From assembly GCA_965217265.1 (NCBI GenBank), contig CBDCHP010000011.1, positions 372,001-436,000 of the forward strand: DNA of 64,000 bases. Reading direction: 5' to 3'. Origin of the DNA: JAGRGG01 sp965217265 (lineage in GTDB: Bacteria; Pseudomonadota; Alphaproteobacteria; Geminicoccales; Geminicoccaceae). Positions 1 to 8,545 of the stretch are shown piece by piece. Each line of letters opens with the position of its first letter. The first letter of the stretch is position 1. The position numbers were made by a program, and so were the translations under genes. The notes beneath the pieces are model-generated. The model saw only the letters and a program-made list of their open reading frames with translations, did not search any database and was not told the DNA's origin.

Positions 1-1487
1 AGGGGCGAGATGTCGACCTGCCCGTCGACGCCGACGCGCTTGGCGTAATAAAGGGCCGTCAGCAGCGTCAGCGGCGTCTCGCACTCGGCGATCAAGAAGC
101 GCACCGGTTCGGACGCGTCGAGGTGCTTGTGCATCTGCCCGATCAGCATGAAGGCGCGCGGCGCCGTCGCCCGCTCGGCCGCGAGCGTGCCGAAATTGAT
201 CGCCGCCGGCGTCGCCCGCTCGATCAGGCCGTTGACCGTCTGCTGGTAGCTCGCCCGATAGCTCGGATCGTCGGCCGCGTGCTCCATCTTGATCGTCTTG
301 CGGATCGCGTTGTGCAACTGCACCGCGTTGATGCGCACGTGCGTTCGGGCGGCGACGAGCCCTTGCGTCTCGACCTCGGCGCGGAGCACGAAGAGGGCGC
401 GGCGCGCCTCGGGTGTCCCGGCGGCGGCGAGCGCCCGCTCGATCAGCACGGCGAGCTGCTCGGCGTCGTTCAGCCGGCGCCCGCCGCCGCCGACCATCCG
501 GCGCGCGAGGTCGGCGAGCGCGGTCTCGAAGTCCGGCGCGTCGGCGTTCAACGTCGCAAAGCCGCGGCCCTCGTCCTCGATGTTCTGGATCGCGAGCGAC
601 AAACGCGCCTCGATCAGCTCCAGGACGTCGGCGAGGTCGGCGCCCTTGTCGAGGGCGGCGACGTTTTGAATCCCCTCGCGGTAGTGGCGCAACTGGTCGG
701 CCTGCACCGCCATGCGCTTGGCGAACGTCACCGTCCAGCCGATGTCGGAGCGGCCGTCGGTGTCGTAGCCGACCCAGGACGCGACGCTCACCAAGCGCGG
801 CGCCACCTCCAGCGCCGCCGCCTCGCCGAAGCGCTCGACCGCGAGGTCGTAGACCCAGCCGTAGAGTTCGCGAACGGCGGCGCGCAGGTTGCGGATCGCC
901 ACCATCGACCAGCGGTGCTCGACGTCGAGGCCAAGGTCCGCCTCGGGCCGGTGCGGCCTGGCCTCGACCCGGGCCAGGAGCGCCTTCAGCGCCGCGTCGT
1001 CGAGCGGCGCCCCGTCCGGGTCCGCCTGGAACGCGAGCGCGACGAGGTCGCGCGCCGAGTCCAGTGACTGGCTGAAGGTCGGGTGCGCCGTGACGACGAA
1101 GCCGAACCAGACCCGGCCGACGAGGGCCTTGAAGGCGGCGAGGTCGAGATCGCCGCCGAGCTTGCCGATCAGGGCTTCTACGACGCGCCCGCGGTTGGCC
1201 TCGACGTCGGTCCCGCCCAAGTACGTCCGCATCCGCTCGGCCCGCTGGACGAAGGCGCGCGCGCTCAACCGGCGCACCAGCGCCTCGGTCGCGGCGTCGT
1301 CGAGCGTGCCGTCCAGCATCTCCTGCAGGATGTTGTAGGCGAGCAGCTTGACCGGGTTGGCGTGCGGGTTGACGTCGACCCGCTCGCGGTGCGCATTCAG
1401 CGTCGCCGTCAGGCGCGCCAGATCGTCCTTCGCCCCGGGCCTCGGTGCCGCCCCGCGCGCGACGACGTCCGCCATCTTCTCGGCCAT
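1..1487 (-). CDS. phosphoenolpyruvate carboxylase-like protein, N-terminal part (runs off the window)
   Basis: An open frame of about 495 codons reads from an ATG at 1487 to the window edge. GGAGGG sits a few bases before that ATG, which decides the start. PEP carboxylases carboxylate PEP to oxaloacetate, an anaplerotic step in the cytosol. The frame has VVTAHPTFS where classical enzymes have TAHPTE, and WVGYDTDGR where they have a GGDRDGNP-type loop. Later stretches such as FLIAECETPLTLLTALYYAKRVG fit the same fold, shown here only in part. The departures suggest a divergent PEPC subgroup, so activity is inferred rather than seen. The catalytic C-terminal half is outside the window. It is transcribed away from the SYLF gene at 1745, with a 257-bp divergent intergenic region between them. 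Confidence 0.62.
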   Translation of the reverse strand, partial: MAEKMADVVARGAAPRPGAKDDLARLTATLNAHRERVDVNPHANPVKLLAYNILQEMLDGTLDDAATEALVRRLSARAFVQRAERMRTYLGGTDVEANRGRVVEALIGKLGGDLDLAAFKALVGRVWFGFVVTAHPTFSQSLDSARDLVALAFQADPDGAPLDDAALKALLARVEARPHRPEADLGLDVEHRWSMVAIRNLRAAVRELYGWVYDLAVERFGEAAALEVAPRLVSVASWVGYDTDGRSDIGWTVTFAKRMAVQADQLRHYREGIQNVAALDKGADLADVLELIEARLSLAIQNIEDEGRGFATLNADAPDFETALADLARRMVGGGGRRLNDAEQLAVLIERALAAAGTPEARRALFVLRAEVETQGLVAARTHVRINAVQLHNAIRKTIKMEHAADDPSYRASYQQTVNGLIERATPAAINFGTLAAERATAPRAFMLIGQMHKHLDASEPVRFLIAECETPLTLLTALYYAKRVGVDGQVDISP

Positions 1488-1636
1488 TCGCCCTCCATGC
1501 CGGCCGCGACGCCGGCCGGCCCGGCACCGCCTTGTTGCGTTGCACCATAACGCGAGCGATAAGGCTTTGCCGGTCGGTTGTCACGCGACGATGCGGCAGG
1601 CGTGCATCGTTTCCACGCCGAGCGACGCGGGCGCCC

Positions 1637-1659
1637 GCGCCCCGGCTTGACCGGGGCGC
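1637..1659. other. GC-rich hairpin in the divergent intergenic region 1488-1744
   Basis: GCGCCCCGG (1637-1645) pairs with CCGGGGCGC (1651-1659) around a 5-nt loop, CTTGA. No T-run follows on either strand, so it is not an obvious terminator. It lies between two divergently transcribed genes and may be part of an operator or 5' leader. The rest of the 257-bp gap shows no other feature I recognise. Confidence 0.4.
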
Positions 1660-1744
1660 CGCGCGTCGTAGGGTCATTGGACGGTCGGTTTTTCTACCCG
1701 ATCGACCGCCGTCCGGTTCATTCACAACTTTCGGTCCCGTCACG

Positions 1745-2416
1745 TTGAGGGCATATCTCAAGCGCGCCGCCCTGGCCCTGCCGCTCTTGCTGCTGCCGTC
1801 GCTCGCGCTGGCAAGCGAGACCGGCGACGTCGTGCGCAAGGCGCAAACGGTCCTGGACGCTTTCCTGCACACCGAGCAGGGCACGGCGATGCGGCGCTAC
1901 GTGCAAAACGCCTACGGCGTGATGATCGTGCCGGAGATGCTGCGCCTGGGCTTTCTCATCGGCGCCGAGCACGGGCTCGGCGTCTTCTTGACCCGCGACC
2001 TGGAGACCGGCGCTTGGCGCGGCCCCGCCTTCTTCGAGATCTACAGCGGCAGCTTCGGCCTGCAGTTCGGCGGGCAGGCGGCCGACGTCGTCTTCACGGT
2101 GATGAACCCCGACGCGGTGGACAAGCTGGTCAGTTCGCGCTTCAAGCTCGGCGTGGACGCCAGCATGGCGGTCGGCGACGTCGGCGCCAGGCGCGGTGCC
2201 GCGACGACGGCGGACTTCGGCGAAGACGTCTACGTCTTCGCGCAGAGCCGGGGCCTGTTCGGCGGCGTCGCCCTCGACGGCTCGATCGTCGTGCCGCGCG
2301 AGGACTGGACCTCGGCCTTCTTCGGCCGCCCAGTCGAGACCGTGCCGGTGCTGCGCGGCGAGGTGCCGCCACCGCCGCTGGCGGCCGAGCTGAAGGCGGC
2401 CCTAGACGCTTATTGA
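1745..2416 (+). CDS. exported lipid-binding SYLF (Ysc84-type) domain protein
   Basis: A 223-residue protein if translation begins at TTG 1745, which puts a clean signal peptide at the N-terminus: a basic start, a leucine-rich core, then the ALAS cleavage region near residue 21. No strong ribosome site marks this start, so a different upstream start is possible. The mature part matches the SYLF/Ysc84 family, known for phosphoinositide or lipid binding. The sequence contains YGVMIVPEMLRLGFLIGAEH, then a glycine-rich stretch ending VVFTVMNPDAVDKL, the family's usual order. In bacteria these proteins are periplasmic or outer-membrane associated and of uncertain role. It is followed 13 bases later by an unknown protein gene, probably in the same transcript. 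Confidence 0.75.
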   Translation: MRAYLKRAALALPLLLLPSLALASETGDVVRKAQTVLDAFLHTEQGTAMRRYVQNAYGVMIVPEMLRLGFLIGAEHGLGVFLTRDLETGAWRGPAFFEIYSGSFGLQFGGQAADVVFTVMNPDAVDKLVSSRFKLGVDASMAVGDVGARRGAATTADFGEDVYVFAQSRGLFGGVALDGSIVVPREDWTSAFFGRPVETVPVLRGEVPPPPLAAELKAALDAY

Positions 2417-2429
2417 AGGAGAACGCGCC

Positions 2430-3074
2430 TTGAAGACAAGAAACGCCATCGTCTGCGGCCTCGTCGTGCTCGCGCTCGGGGGGGGCGCCACCGGCCTCGC
2501 CCTGGCCACCCGCGGCGGCGAACCGGCGGCGGCCGCGGGCGAGGCTGCGGACCCGCTCGCCGCCGCCGTGCGCGAGATTGGCACCGTCGCCAACGAGCGG
2601 GCGGCGGCGATCCTCGCCGACCACCCGGCGATGAACCTGCCGGCCGCGGCGCTCGAATTTCGCCTCGACGACCCGGATGCCGACTTCACCGGCGCCGAGG
2701 CCGACTTCGCCGCCTCGGCCGAGGCGCTGGACGCCGCGATCCCCGAATTCGCCGCCGCCGAGACCTCCCTCGTCGAGGCGGCGCCCGAAATCCTCGACCG
2801 GCACGGCGTGGCCGAGCCCGAGCGCGGCGACTTCCTCAACGGCCTGCGCGAGCGCCAGGGCCAAGGCAGCGACACGATCGCCTACTTCAGCGCGATGCGC
2901 GACCGCAACCAAGCCGTCGCCGACCTGATCGCGGCAAAGCGGGACGGCGCCGACGCGGCCGCGGGCGAGGCGCTCCGCCGCGTCGTCGCCGACGCCGAAG
3001 GACGCATGGAGGCGGCGAGGACGCGCATGGCGAGCAGCGCCGAGCAACTGCGCAACGCGGCGGGGGATGGTTGA
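2430..3074 (+). CDS. membrane-anchored or exported protein of unknown function
   Basis: A 214-residue protein starting at TTG 2430, preceded by GAAGGAGAA at good distance, which supports the rare start codon. Residues 7-27 form one hydrophobic segment (VCGLVVLALGGGATGLALA), a signal anchor or signal peptide. The remainder is alanine- and glutamate-rich and predicted helical, with many heptad-like A/E/R runs, so a periplasmic coiled coil is plausible. I do not recognise a family. It follows the SYLF gene by 13 bases. Its TGA stop is formed by the first three bases of the palindromic element at 3072. Confidence 0.6.
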   Translation: MKTRNAIVCGLVVLALGGGATGLALATRGGEPAAAAGEAADPLAAAVREIGTVANERAAAILADHPAMNLPAAALEFRLDDPDADFTGAEADFAASAEALDAAIPEFAAAETSLVEAAPEILDRHGVAEPERGDFLNGLRERQGQGSDTIAYFSAMRDRNQAVADLIAAKRDGADAAAGEALRRVVADAEGRMEAARTRMASSAEQLRNAAGDG

Positions 3075-3216
3075 ACGCTTCGCGTCGGCTGCGCCGGGCT
3101 TTTCTCTTTTATTTTTGCAATCTTGGCCGGGGTTGGCTTTGGCGTTGAAGCCAATCTCCAACGACAAGTAGCAAAAAAGAAAAAAGAAGGCCCCGCGCCA
3201 GCGGACGCGAAGCGTT
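3072..3216. repeat. palindromic intergenic element, full copy 1
   Basis: The left end reads TGAACGCTTCGCG and the right end CGCGAAGCGTTA, enclosing poly-T (CTTTTCTCTTTTATTTTT) and poly-A arms and an asymmetric core (CTTGGCCGGGGTTGG ... CCAATCTCC). It lies between convergent genes. Its left end supplies the TGA of the gene at 2430 and its right end overlaps the TAA of the gene at 3215. Each arm, read inward, is a GC-rich stem followed by a U-run, so it should stop transcription from both sides. Confidence 0.85.
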
Positions 3217-4279
3217 ATTCCCCAACCCGACGAACCCCGACGAGCCCCTTGGGCGTCGGCTCGGCGAAGTCGGGGGCGGCGAGGAGGGCGAGGCCGGCGT
3301 CGGCGTGGACGATGAGCGGGTGCGCCCGCAAGAAGGCGACGAGGGCGGGGGTCGGCTTCTGCCAGCAGAGAACGAGGTCGCGGTCGGCCTCGACGCGCGG
3401 CTCGATCTCGGCCCCCCAGCCGCGCTTGTGGCCGAGCACGCCGTCGGAGAGGGCCGGCAGGCTGGCGCCGAAGTCGAGCCACTTCAAGCCCTGCTCGCGG
3501 GCGTAGGCTTCGGCGAAGACGTAGAGCGCGCTGAAGGCGCCGCGCTTGACGGGGCCGGGGTCGCCGTCGAGCGTGCCGGGGCCGAGCATCTCGACGCGAT
3601 CGCCCTCGCGCTTGAAGAGTTGCGCCGCGATGATCGTCCCGCCCTCGTCGATCCGCAACAGCCCGCCGTGGCGAAAGCGGCGGCGCAGCGCGTGGCGGTT
3701 GCGCACGAAGGCGAGATCGCCGTAGCGGCGGCGGGCGAAGGGGACGTACATCCGATCATAAAAGTGCTCGAAATCCCCGATGTCGTGCGTCACCGACCAC
3801 GCAAAGCCGCGCTTCTCGACTTGGCGGACGTTGCGCCGCGCCGTGGCGCTCGCGTCCTTGAAGGTCGTGCCGTCGGCCTGCACGGCGAGCCTGGCGCCGA
3901 CCGCCTCGGGCACGGTGGTGAAGCCCTGCCGCAGCAAGGACACCCCGGTTCGGCGCGGCACGGCGGCGATGGCGAGGTCGGCCCCGGCCGCCGCCTCGCG
4001 CAGCCAAGCGGCGAGGTCGCCGCGGGTCGTCTCGGCCGTGGCCGCGGTCGTCGCGACGGTCGGCAGGAAACGCTCGGCCACGTAGGCGAGCGAGGCGCCC
4101 TTGCCGGCAAGCGCCAGCGTCGCCGGGCCGTTGACGCCCTCGCCCGCCCGTCGCTCGGTCGTCAAGCGGCGCCCGTCCAGGACGGAGGCCGTCCGCCGCA
4201 GCCGGCGCAGGATCCCGTCCGCCGCCGGCGGCAGCCGCTCGAACAGGGCGAACGCCAAAGCTTCGGCGCGGGCGGTCAT
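3215..4279 (-). CDS. FemAB/CelD-like GNAT acetyltransferase
   Basis: A 354-residue protein with the double GNAT layout of the Acetyltransf_6 (BioF2/FemAB-like) group. Residues from about 150 to 300 contain ATARRNVRQVEKRG, then DFEHFYDRMYVPFARRRYG, IIAAQLFKREGDRVEMLGPG and GLKWLDFGASLPALSDGVLGHKRGWG. Family members add acyl or aminoacyl groups to cell-wall or polysaccharide precursors. The protein lacks a signal peptide and should be cytoplasmic. It is divergent from the pyruvyltransferase-PaaK-GT4 cluster starting at 4703, so a shared role in surface glycan assembly is likely but inferred. Its stop codon lies inside the end of the palindromic element. Confidence 0.65.
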   Translation of the reverse strand: MTARAEALAFALFERLPPAADGILRRLRRTASVLDGRRLTTERRAGEGVNGPATLALAGKGASLAYVAERFLPTVATTAATAETTRGDLAAWLREAAAGADLAIAAVPRRTGVSLLRQGFTTVPEAVGARLAVQADGTTFKDASATARRNVRQVEKRGFAWSVTHDIGDFEHFYDRMYVPFARRRYGDLAFVRNRHALRRRFRHGGLLRIDEGGTIIAAQLFKREGDRVEMLGPGTLDGDPGPVKRGAFSALYVFAEAYAREQGLKWLDFGASLPALSDGVLGHKRGWGAEIEPRVEADRDLVLCWQKPTPALVAFLRAHPLIVHADAGLALLAAPDFAEPTPKGLVGVRRVGE

Positions 4280-4702
4280 GGCTTGATCGCAGATTTGGTC
4301 ATGGCGGTGGTGCCACGTCTTGCGCGCATCGCGTGTCCCAACGGATTACGGGGTGAATATCTTGCCTGTGTGCCATGCGCGCCGCTTTTGCGGCAACCAT
4401 ATTTCATGGCATGAGGGCGTTTCGCCGGTCCTATCGGCGGCGGCGGTACCGGCGTGCCCTTCGGGCCGCAGAACGAAGCAAGAGGGGACGACGACGCCAT
4501 GCACGGTGCGGGGATCGGTACGACCAACGGGCGGCGCGCGGGGCGGCCTACGGGCGCCCGCCGAGGCCTCACCCTTCGAGCCAAACGGGCGACGGCCGTG
4601 TGATACCCGAGCGTGCCCTCCTGTTCATTGTCGTCGCACCACCGCGGCCACATGCCCTAAAGCGGGCCTTGAACGAAACCAAAAAAGTTGAATTTGCCCT
4701 CG
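4280..4702. other. 423-bp divergent intergenic region, no gene supported
   Basis: This stretch separates the FemAB-like gene (minus) from the glycan cluster (plus). Open frames cross it on both strands, but they have arginine- and proline-rich compositions typical of antisense or noncoding GC-rich DNA and none has a convincing start. It presumably holds both promoters. A lower-GC patch at 4310-4410 and an A-rich run at 4676-4687 just before the cluster are the only local signals I see. Confidence 0.4.
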
Positions 4703-5908
4703 ATGTCGGTCAACCCCTCCCCCCCTCGCATCCTCGTCATCGCCGGTGACGCCGACGGCAACCTCGGCGACCGGGCGATCCTGTTCGGCCTGTGCCGCCT
4801 GATCCGCGAGCGCCGCCCGAACGCCCTGATCGCCGCCGTCTCGAACGATCCAAAGCGCCTTGAGCGCGACCTCGGCATCGAGGGGCTGCCCAAGGGCGTG
4901 CGGGGGCTCTGGGCGCAGTTGCGGGCGATGCGCCGGGCCGACGTCGTCGTCTGCGGCGGCGGCGGGCTGTTCCAGGACGACGACAGCCTCGTCAAGATGC
5001 CCTACTGGGCCGCGCGCGTGCTGGCGGCGCGGGCCTTGAGCGGGCGCGTCGTCGGCACCGCACTCGGCGTCGGACCGCTGGACTCCCGATCGAGCCGGCT
5101 CGCCGCCCGGCTCGCGTTCGCGTGCATGGAGCGGGTCTCCGTGCGCGACGAGGAGGCGCGCGCCGTGGCGCGGCGCTCCAGCCCGAAGCCGGTCGAACTC
5201 GTGCCCGACACGGCCCTTCTCATGCCCGCCGCACCGGGCGACGCCGTCGATGCCTACCTCGCCGAGGCGGGCGTGCCCCTGGACGGCCGGCCGCTGGTCG
5301 GCGTCGCCGTCCGCCGCTGGTTTCCCTCGCGGCGCCGGGTGATCCCCAACCAAGTCAGCGCCAAGTTCGCCAAGCCCAAGGAGGCCGACGCGCCCGAGGC
5401 GGCGCTGCTCCCCGAGCGCATCGCGGCCGTCCTCAACGCGGCCGCCGAGACGCACCCCTTCCACGTCCTGTTCTTGCCGACCTACAACCTCGCGCACGAG
5501 GCCGACGACCGCGTCGCGGCCGCGGTCATGGCGCGGCTCGAAGGCGCCACCGGGCAGATCCTGCGCGTCGGCGACCCGACCCTCTACAAGGGGATCGTCG
5601 GACGGCTGAGGCTCCTGATCGGCGGGCGGATGCACCCGACGATCCTCGCCGCCTCGATGGGCACGCCCGTGGTCGGGCTCGCCTACAACATGAAGTTCAA
5701 GGGCTTCTTCGATCTGATCGGGGCCGGGGAGCGCCTGTTCAACGTGCAGGACTTCGTGCGCGGCGGCAACGAGGCGAAGATCGCCGCCCTCGTCGCCGAG
5801 GCCCTCGACGGCGAGGCGGCAGCGCCCGACACCGCCCCGCTCGAAGCCGCGATCCGCGCCTTCGGCCACGACGTCTTCGCCGCATCTGTGAAGGAGCACC
5901 GCGCATGA
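4703..5908 (+). CDS. polysaccharide pyruvyl transferase family protein
   Basis: A 401-residue protein from ATG 4703; an in-frame TTG at 4688 would add five residues and neither start has a strong ribosome site. It matches the PS_pyruv_trans family, which transfers pyruvate from PEP to sugar residues of exopolysaccharide or cell-wall glycans. The early GDADGNLGDRAI stretch, the central ADVVVCGGGGLFQDD and the late RLLIGGRMHPTILAASMGTPVVGLAYN segment are the family's recognisable blocks. It is the first gene of a three-gene unit: its TGA overlaps the ATG of the PaaK-like gene, and AAGGAG at 5891 serves that gene. Some members have other glycan substrates, so the exact sugar is unknown. Confidence 0.8.
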   Translation: MSVNPSPPRILVIAGDADGNLGDRAILFGLCRLIRERRPNALIAAVSNDPKRLERDLGIEGLPKGVRGLWAQLRAMRRADVVVCGGGGLFQDDDSLVKMPYWAARVLAARALSGRVVGTALGVGPLDSRSSRLAARLAFACMERVSVRDEEARAVARRSSPKPVELVPDTALLMPAAPGDAVDAYLAEAGVPLDGRPLVGVAVRRWFPSRRRVIPNQVSAKFAKPKEADAPEAALLPERIAAVLNAAAETHPFHVLFLPTYNLAHEADDRVAAAVMARLEGATGQILRVGDPTLYKGIVGRLRLLIGGRMHPTILAASMGTPVVGLAYNMKFKGFFDLIGAGERLFNVQDFVRGGNEAKIAALVAEALDGEAAAPDTAPLEAAIRAFGHDVFAASVKEHRA

Positions 5909-7164
5909 ACCCGCTCGCCACCGCGACCGCCCTTCGCCGACTCCTGCGCGACGCCAGGCTGCCGCCGGAGGATCTGGCCGACCTGCGCCGCCGCAAGCTG
6001 AGGTGGCTCGTGCGCCACGCCTACGCGACGGTGCCCTACTACCGCCGCCTATTCGACCGGGCCGGCGTCGATCCGAGCACCGTGCGGGACGAGGCCGACC
6101 TGGCGTGCTTGCCGATCACGACCAAGGCCGACCTGCAAGCGGCGGGCGAGGACGCGATCTTGAGCCGGGCGTTCGAGCGCGAGACGCTCGTCGCCGAGCA
6201 CACGAGCGGCTCGACCGGGCGCCCGTTCACGACCTACTTCGACCGCCGCTTTCATGGCATCCGCGATGCCTTGTTCTTGCGGACCCTGCTCGCCGCCGGC
6301 TACCGGCCGGGCATGCGCCTCCTCCTCGTCACGAGCGACCGCGACAAGCCGGCCCCGCCCTACCTGCGCTGGCGCTACGCCTCGATCCGCGCCGAGCCCG
6401 AGGTCTTGGCGGCGACGGCGCGCGCGTTCGCCCCCGAGGTCGTCTACGGCTGCGTCACGCCCTTGCGGCGCATGGCCGAGCGGCTGGAGCACCGTCCGCT
6501 CGCCAGACCTCCCAAGGCCGTCGTCACAACGGCGGAAACGCTCGACCCTGAGACCCGCCGCATGATCGGCCGGGCATTTCGCTGCGACGTCATCGACGTG
6601 TTCGGCCTGACCGAGATCGGTATGCTCGCCTTCGAGTGCCGTCGGCACGCGGGCTATCACCTCTCCGAGGACACGGCCTTGGTCGAGTTGGGCCGAGGCG
6701 GTGCCGGCGAAGCACAACCCCTAATTATTACCAATCTAGAGTTGTATGCGATGCCGCTTATTCGCTATTCTGCCGGTGATCTCGCGGTAGCCCTGCCGCA
6801 GCAGGCCGCGGCTTGCGGCTGCGGGCGTACCTTGAAGCGCTTGAAGCGGCTCGAAGGCCGCGCCGTCGATTGTCTGCGTCCACCCGGCGGTAGGGTTGTG
6901 TCACCTTACAGCCTCACTATGGCCTTGGAACGGGTAGCGGGGCTTGGCCGCTATCAGATCGTGCAAGAGGATCAACAACAGGTCGTCGTCTTGTACGAAG
7001 GAATGGGGAGCGGCCCGGATGCCATCGCCGTGCGTCGTGCGTTGATGCCTTTGTTGGGCGCAGGGACCGACCTCGCGCTGCGGCGCCAGCCCTCGCTGGA
7101 GCCGCCGCCCGGGCGCAAGTTCCGCGTCGTCGAGAATCGTTGGCAGGGGGTTGCGGCATCATGA
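5905..7164 (+). CDS. PaaK/CapK-like AMP-forming acyl-CoA ligase homolog
   Basis: A 419-residue protein of the phenylacetate-CoA ligase/CapK branch of adenylate-forming enzymes. The AMP-binding P-loop appears as HTSGSTGRPF near residue 95, and the FGLTEIG motif and the conserved MPLIRYSAGDLA stretch follow. A CGCG motif after it resembles the cysteine cluster of CapK-like proteins. In glycan loci these proteins are thought to activate an acyl or amino-acid group for decoration; that is inference here. Start and stop overlap both neighbours (ATGA at both junctions), so the three genes are translationally coupled. From about 6715 to 7060 codon use changes, with many A/T third positions (for example LIITNLELYAMPLIRYS), unlike the G/C-ending rest. 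Confidence 0.75.
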   Translation: MNPLATATALRRLLRDARLPPEDLADLRRRKLRWLVRHAYATVPYYRRLFDRAGVDPSTVRDEADLACLPITTKADLQAAGEDAILSRAFERETLVAEHTSGSTGRPFTTYFDRRFHGIRDALFLRTLLAAGYRPGMRLLLVTSDRDKPAPPYLRWRYASIRAEPEVLAATARAFAPEVVYGCVTPLRRMAERLEHRPLARPPKAVVTTAETLDPETRRMIGRAFRCDVIDVFGLTEIGMLAFECRRHAGYHLSEDTALVELGRGGAGEAQPLIITNLELYAMPLIRYSAGDLAVALPQQAAACGCGRTLKRLKRLEGRAVDCLRPPGGRVVSPYSLTMALERVAGLGRYQIVQEDQQQVVVLYEGMGSGPDAIAVRRALMPLLGAGTDLALRRQPSLEPPPGRKFRVVENRWQGVAAS

Positions 7165-8318
7165 AAATCTTGACGATCTGCTACGAGTATCCGCCCATCG
7201 GTGGCGGCGGCGCCGTCGTCTGCCGCGAGGTCGCCCGCGCGCTCGCCGCTTCCGGGCACGCGGTCGACGTCGTCACCTCGCGCATGGCCGGCATGCCGGA
7301 CGTCTTCGACGACGGCGATGTTCGGGTGCACCGGGTGTCGTCGCCACGGCGGCGGCGGTTTCACGCCACCACGGCCGAACTCGCGGCCGAACTGGTCCCG
7401 ACCTACAACAAGGCGCGCACCTTGATGGCCGAGACCAAGTACGACGTGGCGCACTGCCACTTCGTCGTGCCGGGCGGCGTCGTCGCGCACCGCCTTTGGC
7501 GCCGGACCGGCCTGCCCTACGTCCTCACCGCGCACGGCTCGGACGTGCCCGGCTACAACGCCGCCCGCTTCAAGCTGATGCACCACATGATCAGGCCGGT
7601 CTGGCGCAGGGTGATCGAGAACAGCGCCGCGATCACCACGCCGTCGCACTTTCTCGAAGGGCTGATCCGCGCCTACGTCAACGTGCCGGTGCACGTCATC
7701 CCCAACGCCTTCTCGCTGCCCGACGGCCCCGCCGCCGACGCCCGGCGGCGCGACCGGCTGCTCGTCGTGTCGCGCCTGCTGGAGCGCAAGGGCGTGCAGC
7801 ACTTCATCCGAGCCCTCAAGGGCCTGCCGCCCGGCTGGGAGGCGGTGGTCGCGGGTGACGGCCCCTACCTCGACACGGCCAAGCGGATCGCGGCCGAGGT
7901 CGGGGTCGACGTCACCTTCCTCGGCCACGTCCCGCGCGAGGAACTGCCCGCCCTCTACGCCTCGGCCAAGGTGTTCGTCTTCCCCTCCTTGCAGGAGAAC
8001 TTCCCGATGGTCCTCTTGGAGGCGATGGCGGCCGGCTGCGCCGTCGTCTCCTCGACGGCGCCCGGCTGCCTGGAGGTCGTCGACGACGCCGCCCGCCGCG
8101 TGCGCCCCGGCGACGTGGCCGGGCTGCACGCGGCCATGCGCGGGCTGATGGAGGACCCCGACGCCATCGAGGACTTGAGCGCCCGCGCCGCCGCCAGGGT
8201 CGCCGTCTTCGCGCCCGAGACCGTCGCCCGGCAATATCTGCGCCTGTTCGAGGCCAAGATCGCCACCCCGCCCCGCCCCGTGCCGCGGGTCCTGAGCACC
8301 GCCTCGGAGATCGCCTGA
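7161..8318 (+). CDS. GT4-family glycosyltransferase
   Basis: A 385-residue GT-B fold glycosyltransferase. The N-terminal domain has YEYPPIGGGGAVVCREVARAL, the glycine-rich donor/acceptor loop. The C-terminal domain has LLVVSRLLERKGVQHFI, then VFVFPSLQENFPMVLLEAMAAG, the E-x7-E signature of GT4 enzymes that bind a nucleotide sugar. Members act on the cytoplasmic face of the inner membrane to extend lipid-linked glycans. It overlaps the PaaK-like gene by ATGA and is the last gene of that unit; palindromic copy 2 lies downstream. The sugar and linkage cannot be told from sequence. Confidence 0.85.
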   Translation: MKILTICYEYPPIGGGGAVVCREVARALAASGHAVDVVTSRMAGMPDVFDDGDVRVHRVSSPRRRRFHATTAELAAELVPTYNKARTLMAETKYDVAHCHFVVPGGVVAHRLWRRTGLPYVLTAHGSDVPGYNAARFKLMHHMIRPVWRRVIENSAAITTPSHFLEGLIRAYVNVPVHVIPNAFSLPDGPAADARRRDRLLVVSRLLERKGVQHFIRALKGLPPGWEAVVAGDGPYLDTAKRIAAEVGVDVTFLGHVPREELPALYASAKVFVFPSLQENFPMVLLEAMAAGCAVVSSTAPGCLEVVDDAARRVRPGDVAGLHAAMRGLMEDPDAIEDLSARAAARVAVFAPETVARQYLRLFEAKIATPPRPVPRVLSTASEIA

Positions 8319-8364
8319 GGCGGCGGCTTCGCGCTTGCCGGTAACGTCTCGATTTGCCCCGGTA

Positions 8365-8511
8365 GGAACGCTCGCGCGTGCGCTGCCGCGCGGGCTTTTT
8401 TCTCTTTGCCAGTGTTAACGCAGGAGATTGGCCGCGGCGCCGGGGGCCAATCTCCGACGACGAGTAGCAAAAAAGAAAGAAGAAAAGCCCCGCGCAGCGG
8501 ACGCGAAGCGC
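8365..8511. repeat. palindromic intergenic element, full copy 2 (variant core)
   Basis: Ends GAACGCTCGCGCGTGCGC and GCGGACGCGAAGCGC with T- and A-rich inner arms. The core differs from most copies: the left half has GTGTTAACGCAGGAGATTGG instead of CTTTGGCCGGGGCTGG, a variant shared only with the copy at 45981. It sits between the convergent GT4 and regA genes, where it could terminate both. Confidence 0.82.
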
Positions 8512-8545
8512 ACCCCCGCCGGACCCGTCACTTGAACCGGAACGC

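Noticed and set aside
123..1067. Long plus-strand frames in 123-1550
   Set aside because: They are shadows of the minus-strand PEPC-like gene, which has a good start and a recognisable sequence.
4276..4691. Open frames on both strands in the gap before the glycan cluster
   Set aside because: Arginine/proline-rich, no ribosome site, no family; treated as intergenic.
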